From Phytohabitans kaempferiae (lineage in GTDB: Bacteria; Actinomycetota; Actinomycetes; Mycobacteriales; Micromonosporaceae): a stretch of 64,000 bases of DNA. The notes under the pieces were generated by a model. That model ran no database searches. It had not been told where the DNA came from and saw only the letters and a list, made by a program, of their open reading frames with translations. Position numbers and translations under genes: made by a program. Position 1 is the stretch's first letter, and the number at the start of each line of letters is the position of its first letter. Positions 24,053 through 31,900 of the stretch are shown in pieces. The stretch covers positions 1 to 64,000 of the forward strand of contig NZ_JBHLUH010000021.1 of assembly GCF_042433955.1 (NCBI RefSeq), given 5' to 3'.

Positions 24053-24742
24053 TCAGGTGGCCGCGCTGCTGTCCGTTCCGGCCAGGAAGCCCGTGACGGC
24101 ATCGAGGAAGCGATCCGGATCGGTGCCGTGCACGTTGTGGCCGGCCGGGATCGTGACCATGCGGCCGCCGACGAGGCGCGCGGCGAACTCGGACAGCGTG
24201 CGGTTGGGCAGGTGGCTCGCCGGCCCGCCGGAGATGACCAGCGTGGGGATGGTGAACTCGTCGGCGCTCGTCCACCACCGGGGGTCGGGCTGGTTGAGCT
24301 GCTCGATGATCGCCGGCCGCACGTCCCAGTCGTAGGGCACCGGCCCCTGCGGTGGCGGCGGGACCGGCAGCCCGAGCGGCACCGGCGGCGGCATCTCCTC
24401 CAGCACCAGGCGGCTCACCCACTCGGGGTGATCGAGGGCGACCAGGTAGGCCACCACGGCGCCCATCGAATGACCGACCATCGACGCCCGCAGCACATGG
24501 AGCTCGTCCATCAGCGCGAGCACGTCTTCGCGCATCAGCTCCAGCGAGTATCGCCCGGGGCGCTCGCTGCTGCCGTGGCCGCGCAGGTCAGGCGCGTACA
24601 CCGGCCAGCGCTTGGCCAGGACCGGCGCCACCTCGTCCCAGGTCGAGCTGTCGGTGGCGCCACCGTGCAGGAGGATCAGCGGCTCTTCGCTCTCCTCGAC
24701 GTCGCTCGAAATCCAGGACCGGTAGTGCAACCGCACTGGCAT
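24053..24742 (-). CDS. Alpha/beta hydrolase
   Basis: 229 residues. The fold is shown by PLILLHGGATDSSTWDEV (oxyanion loop), APDLRGHGSSERPG, and VGHSMGAVVAYLVAL with the nucleophile Ser in GHSMG. The acid is probably in the ISGGPASHLPN region and the His in AGHNVHGTDPDRF. Substrate cannot be assigned. The ATG at 24742 is used; a GTG lies one codon earlier. Confidence 0.88.
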   Translation of the reverse strand: MPVRLHYRSWISSDVEESEEPLILLHGGATDSSTWDEVAPVLAKRWPVYAPDLRGHGSSERPGRYSLELMREDVLALMDELHVLRASMVGHSMGAVVAYLVALDHPEWVSRLVLEEMPPPVPLGLPVPPPPQGPVPYDWDVRPAIIEQLNQPDPRWWTSADEFTIPTLVISGGPASHLPNRTLSEFAARLVGGRMVTIPAGHNVHGTDPDRFLDAVTGFLAGTDSSAAT

Positions 24743-24858
24743 CACGCTGCCCAACGTAGCCCAGACCGGCCCCCCGCCGGGGCCGCTCGCTGGCCGCCGG
24801 CTCCGCACGCCGTGGACCGCGTCCGCCCGGCGCATCCACGTCCAGGCGGCCGCCGAGG

Positions 24859-25374
24859 TCAGAACATCACGCACCACTCGCCGTCGCGGACGTCGAAGGG
24901 GTGCGGGATGAGCCGGCCGGCGCCCTCGAAGCCGATCTCGACGGTCGCCGGCCACTCGAACCGGGGACCGTTTATCTCGGCCGCCCCGGTCACGAGGACG
25001 TACTCGCTGCCGCCCGGAGTGCTGTTCTCCTCGCCGAACTCCTCCCAGAGCAGCCCGCCGCCGGAACGCTCGCAGGTGAGCGCGATGGCCGTCGCCTCCT
25101 CGCCGCTGTTGACCGCGTCCGCGTAGCGCTTGGCGGCCGCGAGCAGGTCCGCCTCGCTCGGCAGCGCGACATCCGTGGCGGGCTCGGTCGGTGCCGTCTC
25201 CTGCCTGGTCAGGACGTACGCGGCGACGCCGGCCGCGCCGAGTCCGAGGACCACGACCGCGACCACGGCGGCGACGATGCCGATGACCAGCCCGGTACGG
25301 CAACGCGGCCGTGGCTGTCGTGGTGGTGGCGGTACGGGGTGGTAGCGGGTCGGCTGCGGCGGCCCGTACGACAT
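24859..25374 (-). CDS. Membrane-anchored protein with a small extracytoplasmic domain
   Basis: 171 residues: a Pro-rich cytoplasmic N-terminus (about 1-25), one membrane helix (about 28-52), then a domain beginning ALPSEADLLAAAKRYADAVN and ending EWCVMF. This resembles NTF2-like or Rv0361-like extracytoplasmic domains of actinobacteria, where a helix with the pattern AxxYxxAxNxG is common. It has two cysteines that could pair. Function unknown. Confidence 0.65.
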   Translation of the reverse strand: MSYGPPQPTRYHPVPPPPRQPRPRCRTGLVIGIVAAVVAVVVLGLGAAGVAAYVLTRQETAPTEPATDVALPSEADLLAAAKRYADAVNSGEEATAIALTCERSGGGLLWEEFGEENSTPGGSEYVLVTGAAEINGPRFEWPATVEIGFEGAGRLIPHPFDVRDGEWCVMF

Positions 25375-25514
25375 GCTGATGCTCCCGGTGACGACAGTGG
25401 ACGCGGCCGAGTCAACCAGGTGGCGACTTCAACCCGGCTTCACCCGTTCTGCCGCCGTTCGTCGTGACCGGCGCGGCAACCTGGTAGTGGACCCCGCCCA
25501 CCTAAGGAGACGAG

Positions 25515-26291
25515 ATGCGAAGAAGCCTCATCGGGTCGGCGGCCGCGCTCTTCGCGACCCTCGCCTGCACCACTCCCGCGCCGCCGGTGACCGGCACGGC
25601 CGATCCCGGGTACCACGTGCTGGTCTTCTCCAAGACCGCCGGCTTCCGGCACGACTCGATCCCGGATGGGATCCAGGCCATCCGCGACCTCGGCGCGGCC
25701 GACGACTTCGGCGTGACCGCGACCGAGGACGCCGCCGCGTTCACCACGGACAACCTCGCGCGGTACGAGGCGGTCGTGTTCCTCTCCACCACCGGCGACG
25801 TGCTCGACGCCGCGCAGCAGACCGCCTTCGAGCGGTACATCGCGACCGGCAAGGGGTACGTCGGCGTGCACGCGGCCGCCGACACCGAGTACGACTGGCC
25901 GTTCTACGGCGACCTGATGGGCGCCTACTTCGCAGCCCATCCGGCGATCCAGCGGGCCGACATCCGCGTGGAGCACCACGATCACGCGGCGACCGGGCAC
26001 CTGCCGCGGACCTGGACCCGCACCGACGAGTGGTACGACTTCCGCGCCAACCCCCGCTCGTCCGCGCGCGTGCTGGCCAGCCTCGACGAGTCCTCGTACT
26101 CCGGCGGGGGCATGGGCGCCGACCATCCGATCAGCTGGTGCAAGACCTTCGGCGGCGGGCGGTCGTTCTACACCGGGCTCGGGCACACGCGGGACACGTA
26201 CGCGGAGGCCGACTTCCGGGCGCACCTGCTCGGCGGCATCCGGTACGCGGCCGGCCACGCACCGGCCGACTGCCAGCCGGAGACCGGCTAG
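25515..26291 (+). CDS. ThuA-domain lipoprotein
   Basis: 258 residues. A lipobox (FATLAC) gives Cys18. The rest is one ThuA domain, a class I glutamine amidotransferase-like fold, starting YHVLVFSKTAGFRHDSIPDG and containing GKGYVGVHAAADTEYDW. It is closely related to the ThuA domain of the giant protein at 28954-34779, so the two are paralogues 3 kb apart. ThuA proteins are linked to sugar utilisation in rhizobia; their reaction is not settled. GGAGACGAG supplies the ribosome site. Confidence 0.88.
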   Translation: MRRSLIGSAAALFATLACTTPAPPVTGTADPGYHVLVFSKTAGFRHDSIPDGIQAIRDLGAADDFGVTATEDAAAFTTDNLARYEAVVFLSTTGDVLDAAQQTAFERYIATGKGYVGVHAAADTEYDWPFYGDLMGAYFAAHPAIQRADIRVEHHDHAATGHLPRTWTRTDEWYDFRANPRSSARVLASLDESSYSGGGMGADHPISWCKTFGGGRSFYTGLGHTRDTYAEADFRAHLLGGIRYAAGHAPADCQPETG

Positions 26292-26379
26292 ACCACTCTC
26301 CTCGATGGATCGAGGGCGGCGGTTGGCCGTGCGTTCGCGTTCCGACGAGGCTTGCCCGCGCCTTTTAGGGTGTGGACCT

Positions 26380-27360
26380 ATGCGGCGAGGCTTTCGGGCG
26401 GGTACGGCCGTGTTTCTGGCCGCGTCCCTGTTGAGTGGCTGTTCGTCGGCCCTGCCCGACCGGCCGCCCCCGAGCGCGCGGGCCGAGGCGCCGCTCCCGC
26501 AGGGGGTCGCCGACCCGGCCGTGCCGCCGAGCGCGGTGCCGCCCGAGCCCGCCTGCGACCCGCGGGCCAGCCTGCGCCCCGCCGGCGCGCTGCCGCCGCC
26601 CGGCCGGATGCCGTCGGGGTCCACAATGGACAAGATCCGGGCGCGGGGCATGCTGGTCGCCGGCGTCGACCAGAACAACTACCTCTTCGGCTTCCGTGAC
26701 CCGTTCACCGGGCGGCTGGCGGGCTTCGACATCGACCTCGTACGCGAGGTGGCCCGGGCCATCTTCGGCGACCCGGAGCGGGTGAGGTACGTGGTGGTGA
26801 CCCAGGCGCAGCGGCTCACCGCGGTCAACGGGCAGGTCGACCTGGTGGCCAACTCGATGACGATCACCTGCGCGCGGCGCGAGCTGGTCGAGTTCTCCAC
26901 CAACTACCTCGACTCGGGGCAGCGCGTGCTCGTGCCGGAGACCTCCACCGTCACCGGCATCCACGATCTCGGTGGCAAGCGGGTCTGCGCGGCGGCCAAC
27001 ACCACGTCGATCCAGGCCATCATCGACGCGCCGGCCCGCCCGGTGCCGGTCTCGGTGGTCGACTGGACGGACTGCCTGGTGCTGCTCCAGCAGGGTCAGG
27101 TGGACGCCATCTCAACCACCGACAACGTGCTCGCCGGTCTCGCCGCGCAGGACCCGACCACGAAGATCGTCGGGCCGCGCTTCAGCGACGAGCCGCACGG
27201 GCTGGCGTTCGCCCGCGGCGCCACCGATTTCGTCCGCTTCGTCAACGCGGTCTTCGACCGGCTCCGCGCCGACGGCGGCTGGATGCGCATCTACAACCGC
27301 TGGCTGCGCCCCACGCTCGGCCCGGTCGCCGCGCCGCCCCCGGCCCGCTATCGGGGCTGA
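26380..27360 (+). CDS. Solute-binding lipoprotein (GlnH-like, SBP family 3)
   Basis: 326 residues. A lipobox (SLLSGC) gives Cys21, followed by a Pro-rich linker to about 80. The type-3 periplasmic-binding fold has FRDPFTGRLAGFDIDLVREV, VDLVANSMTITCARRELVEF and DLGGKRVCAAANTTS, which are the amino-acid-binding signatures. It probably delivers glutamate, glutamine or a related solute, but no ABC permease or ATPase gene is adjacent. The start lies 8 bases after TAGGGT and may be leaderless. Confidence 0.88.
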   Translation: MRRGFRAGTAVFLAASLLSGCSSALPDRPPPSARAEAPLPQGVADPAVPPSAVPPEPACDPRASLRPAGALPPPGRMPSGSTMDKIRARGMLVAGVDQNNYLFGFRDPFTGRLAGFDIDLVREVARAIFGDPERVRYVVVTQAQRLTAVNGQVDLVANSMTITCARRELVEFSTNYLDSGQRVLVPETSTVTGIHDLGGKRVCAAANTTSIQAIIDAPARPVPVSVVDWTDCLVLLQQGQVDAISTTDNVLAGLAAQDPTTKIVGPRFSDEPHGLAFARGATDFVRFVNAVFDRLRADGGWMRIYNRWLRPTLGPVAAPPPARYRG

Positions 27361-27578
27361 CCGGGCACCTCTTCCCGATGGTTCCGCTCGCCCTCGCACT
27401 CCGGCAGGCATCCGGCCGAGCTGGTGGCGGAGCTGACCGCCTGAGACCCAAGGCCGGCGTTCGTCACCGGGCGACGCCGCCCGTAGGGGGAGCGAGTCGG
27501 GGCGAACACGGATGCTAGGGCATAGATCACCTTCATAGGCTGCACATAAGACATGTGGAGCGGATGGAGGAGATAGGT

Positions 27579-28730
27579 ATGCGAGCTCTGGTGGGAGCGG
27601 TGCTCAGCGCCGTGCTTGTCGTGACACCGGCGAGCGGTGCCGCCGCGGGGGCGGCGTCGGGAGCCGGCGATCGGCGGGCGCTGCAGGATGCCGCCGACGA
27701 CCTGCGTGACCTGGGCGTCACGGGCGTGCAGGCGCTGTCCAGCGAAGGGCGCCACCCCAGTGCCGCGCGCTCCGGTGTGGCCGACATCCGCACCGGCGCG
27801 CCCGTGCCGGACGACGGCTACTTCCGGATGGGCAGCAACACGAAGACCTTCGCCGCCGTGGTCGTACTCCAACTTGTGGCGGAGCGGCGGCTGTCGCTCG
27901 AGGACACCGTCGACCGCTGGCTGCCGGGAGTCGTCTCGGGCAACGGTCACGACGGGCGGCGGATCACCGTACGGCAGCTGTTGCAGCACACCAGCGGGAT
28001 CTTCAACTACACCAACGACCTGCCGGGGCTGAACTCGGCGGAGGAGTACGAGCGGCTTCGCTTCGTGCACCGGGACCCGGCGGCGCTCGTGGCCATCGCC
28101 ATGCGGCACGGGCCGGCCTTCGCGCCGGGTACGAGCTGGGACTACTCCAACACCAACTACATCCTCGCCGGCATGATCATCGAGCGGATCACCGGCAAGC
28201 GCTGGGCGACCGTGGTGCGGGAGCGGATCACGGGGCCGCTCGGCATGACGCGAACGTACTCGCCGGGCGACGTGCCCACGCTGCCCCGCCCGCACGCCAA
28301 GGGATACCAGCAGTTTGAGCCGGGCGGCCCGCTCGTGGACACGACGCTGCTCAACATGAGCATGGGCTGGGCCGCCGGTGACCTGGTCACCACCCCGACC
28401 GACCTGGCCCGCTTCTGGCGGGCGCTCCAGAGTGGACGCCTGCTGGCGCCGGCCCAGATGGCGCAGATGCACCGGACGGTGCCGGCGGTGACCTTCCAGG
28501 ACCTGTGGCCGGGCGCCCGGTACGGCCTCGGGATCATGTGGACGCCGTCGAGCTGCGGCGGCTACTGGAGCCACGGCGGCGACGTGCCCGGCACGAGCAC
28601 GGTCAACGGCGCGACCGGCGACGGCAGCCACGCGGTGGTCCTGGCGCTCACGACCCGGCTGGCCGGGGAGGAGGAAGCCCTCGCGGTGTACCGGCGCGCG
28701 GACCGGGCGGTGGCCGAGGTGCTCTGCTGA
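27579..28730 (+). CDS. Secreted serine hydrolase, beta-lactamase/DD-carboxypeptidase fold
   Basis: 383 residues. A signal peptide (about 1-25) precedes a class C-like domain. Ser86-x-x-Lys89 (GSNTKTF) is the nucleophile motif, YSNTNY the YxN motif and HGG in WSHGGDVPG replaces the KTG triad. The domain matches R61-type DD-carboxypeptidases and related esterases. It may trim peptidoglycan or hydrolyse esters; the sequence does not decide. GGAGGAGA provides the ribosome site for the ATG at 27579. Confidence 0.9.
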   Translation: MRALVGAVLSAVLVVTPASGAAAGAASGAGDRRALQDAADDLRDLGVTGVQALSSEGRHPSAARSGVADIRTGAPVPDDGYFRMGSNTKTFAAVVVLQLVAERRLSLEDTVDRWLPGVVSGNGHDGRRITVRQLLQHTSGIFNYTNDLPGLNSAEEYERLRFVHRDPAALVAIAMRHGPAFAPGTSWDYSNTNYILAGMIIERITGKRWATVVRERITGPLGMTRTYSPGDVPTLPRPHAKGYQQFEPGGPLVDTTLLNMSMGWAAGDLVTTPTDLARFWRALQSGRLLAPAQMAQMHRTVPAVTFQDLWPGARYGLGIMWTPSSCGGYWSHGGDVPGTSTVNGATGDGSHAVVLALTTRLAGEEEALAVYRRADRAVAEVLC

Positions 28731-28736
28731 AGGGGG

Positions 28737-28783
28737 ACAGCCCGGCCGTGACGACGAGCGATTCGTCCGAACGGTCGGGCTGT
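28737..28783 (+). terminator. Hairpin terminator
   Basis: A 13-bp stem (28737-28749 with 28771-28783, one G-T pair) with a 21-base loop follows the serine hydrolase stop by a few bases. Confidence 0.6.
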
Positions 28784-28821
28784 GTTACCTGAACGTGACT
28801 TGCCATCGATGGGTCCCATTG

Positions 28822-28839
28822 GGCTTAATTCGTTAAGCC
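28822..28839 (+). promoter_or_regulatory. Dyad upstream of the giant ThuA protein gene
   Basis: GGCTTAA-TTCG-TTAAGCC is a perfect 7-bp inverted repeat in an AT-rich island about 115 bp before the start codon, beside a shorter dyad (ATGGG-T-CCCAT). It could be an operator or a leader hairpin. Confidence 0.4.
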
Positions 28840-28953
28840 AGATTACAAATTGCGGCGGTGGCCTCGGCGGGCCAGCTCCGCACCACGCCCGCACCGGTCT
28901 TCGGCGAGCCGATGCGAGGTCCCCGCTGTCCCATCCAGCGAAGGAGTTCCTTC

Positions 28954-31900
28954 GTGCCAGCAGTTCGCCGAAGCCGCGGGATGCGCGGCTCTGCCAGACG
29001 CACCCTCCTCCTCGCCGCCACCACCGTCCTCGCCGCGGCCTCGGCGCTGGTCGCGGGGGCGCCGCCGGCACAGGCCGCGCCGTTACCCCAGGCGCCCGCG
29101 GCGGCGGCCGAGCCGTACTCCGTCCTGGTGTTCTCCAAGACCGCGGGCTTCCGCCACGACTCGATCCCGGCCGGCATCGCGGCGATCGAGCGGCTCGGTG
29201 CCGACAACGGCTTCACGGTCGACGCGACCGAGGACGCCGGCGCGTTCACCGACGCCAACCTGGAGAAGTACGCGGCGGTGGTCTGGCTCTCCACGACCGG
29301 CGACGTGCTCGACGCCGACCAGCAGGCCGCCTTCGAGCGGTACATCCGGGCCGGCGGCGGCTACGCGGGCATCCACGCCGCGTCGGACACCGAGTACAGC
29401 TGGGCCTGGTACGGCGACCTGGTCGGCGCGTACTTCGCGTCGCATCCGGCCAACCAGACGGCCACCATCAAGGTCGAGGATCCGGCGCATCCCTCCACCG
29501 CGCCGCTGCCGGCCAAGTGGTCCCGCTTCGACGAGTGGTACAACTTCCAGACCAACCCGCGGGCCGACGTGCACGTGCTGGCCAGCCTGGACGAGCGCAC
29601 GTACACGCCGGGCGCCGGTGCCATGGGCGCCGACCACCCCACCGCCTGGTGCCACGACTACGACGGCGGGCGCTCCTGGTACACGGGCAGCGGCCACACC
29701 ATCGAGTCGTACTCGGAGCCGAACTTCCTGGCCCACCTGCTCGGCGGCATCCAGACCGCGGCCGGGGCTGTCGACGCCGACTGCGCCGCCTCGCAGACCG
29801 GCAGCTTCGAGAAGGTGACGCTGGACAGCAACACGCAGAACCCGATGGAGCTGGACGTCGCGCCGGACGGCCGGGTCTTCTACATCGAGCGGGACGGCCG
29901 CGTGCAGATCGTGAAGCCGGACACCGGCACCACGGTCACCGCGATCGACCTCGACGTCTTCACCGGCAACGAGGACGGCCTGATCGGCATCCGGCTCGAC
30001 CCGGACTTCGCCACCAACGGCTGGGTCTACCTCTACTACGCGCCGAACGACGGCGTGGCCCGCAACCGGCTCGCCCGCTTCACCGTGCAGGGCGACTCGA
30101 TCGCGCTGAGCAGCGAGGTGCCGGTCATCGAGGTGACCACGCAGCGCAACACCTGCTGCCACGCGGGCGGCAGCATGGTCTTCGACGGCGACGGCAACCT
30201 CTACCTGGCGACGGGCGACAACACCAACCCGTTCGAGTCGAACTCGTTCACACCGATCGACGAGCGGTCCGGCCGCCAGGACTTCGACGCGCAGCGTACC
30301 TCGGGCAACACCAACGACCTGCGCGGCAAGGTGCTCCGGATCCATCCCGAGGAGGACGGCTCGTACACGATCCCGGCCGGCAACCTCTTCCCGCAGGGCA
30401 CCGCGCAGACCCGTCCCGAGATCTACGCGATGGGCTTCCGCAACCCGTTCCGGATCGGCATCGACAAGCAGACCGACACGCTGTACGTCGCGGACTACGG
30501 CCCCGACGCCGGCGCGGCCAACCCCGACCGCGGCCCGGAGGGCACCGTCGAGTGGAACGTGGTCACGCCCGGCAACTACGGCTGGCCGTACTGCCACGGC
30601 GCGAACTACGCGTACAACGACTACACGTTCCCGTCCGGCCCGAGCGGTCCCAAGTTCGACTGCGCGGCGCCGGTCAACAACTCGCCGAACAACACCGGTC
30701 TGACCAACCTGCCACCGGCGATCTCCGCCACCGTCGACTACGACTACAGCGGAAACCCGCTCTTCCCCGAGATCGGGGGCGGCGGCGCGCCGATGGGCGG
30801 CCCGGTCTACCGGTACGACGCGGCACTCGGCTCCGACCGCAAGTGGCCGGCGTACTTCGACGGCAAGGCGCTGTTCGGCGAGTGGAACCAGAACAAGATG
30901 TACACGTTCCAGCTCGACGACGACGCCAAGTCCCTTGTGGACATCAACCAGCTGCTGACCGGCATGACGTTCCTGCGCCCGATGGACTTCGAGTTCGGGC
31001 CGGACGGGGCGCTCTACATGATCGAGTGGGGCACCGGCTTCGGCGGCAACAACGACAACTCGGGCGTCTACCGGATCGACTACATCGCGGCCGACCGGGC
31101 CCCGATCGCCGTCGCCTCCGCGGTGCCGACCAGCGGCCAGCCGCCGCTCACCGTCCAGTTCTCCAGCGAGGGCTCGCGCGACCCGGACGGCGGCGCGCTC
31201 ACGTACGCCTGGACGTTCGGCGACGGCGGCACCTCGGACCAGCCGAACCCCTCGCACCAGTACACCGGGGCCGGCAACTACACCGCGCAGCTGACCGTCA
31301 CCAACCCCAAGGGCCGTACCGCCGTGGCGAACGTGCCGGTCACCGTCGGCAACACCGCGCCGGTCGTGACCATCGAGTTCCCGCCGCAGGGCGGCTTCTT
31401 CGACTGGGGCGACCAGGTCAACTACACCGTCAGCGTGACCGACCCCGAGGACGGCGAGATCGACTGCGACAAGGTGACGTTGCAGTACTACCTCGGGCAC
31501 GACGAGCACGCCCATCCGTTGCAGTCGTACACCGGCTGTGAGGGCACCGTGCAGACCTCGCTCGCCGCCGGCCACGGCGCCGACGCCAACGTGTTCGCGG
31601 TCTTCGAGGCCTCGTACACCGACGGCGGCGGCTCCGGTGGGGCCAACCCGCTGACCGGCCGCTCGATCGAGCAGCTCCAGCCGAAGCGCAAGCAGGCCGA
31701 GTACTTCGCGCAGACCGGCAAGGCGCCGGACGGCCTGGGCACCGGCGACCCCGGCGTGGTGCGGGAGACCACCGGCGACACCGCGGGCGGCTTCCAGAAC
31801 ATCGGGTTCATCGAGGACGGCGACTGGTGGACGTTCGACCCGGCCAACCTCTCCGGCATCGACACGCTGCGCTTCCGGGTTGCCTCCGGCGGCAACGGCG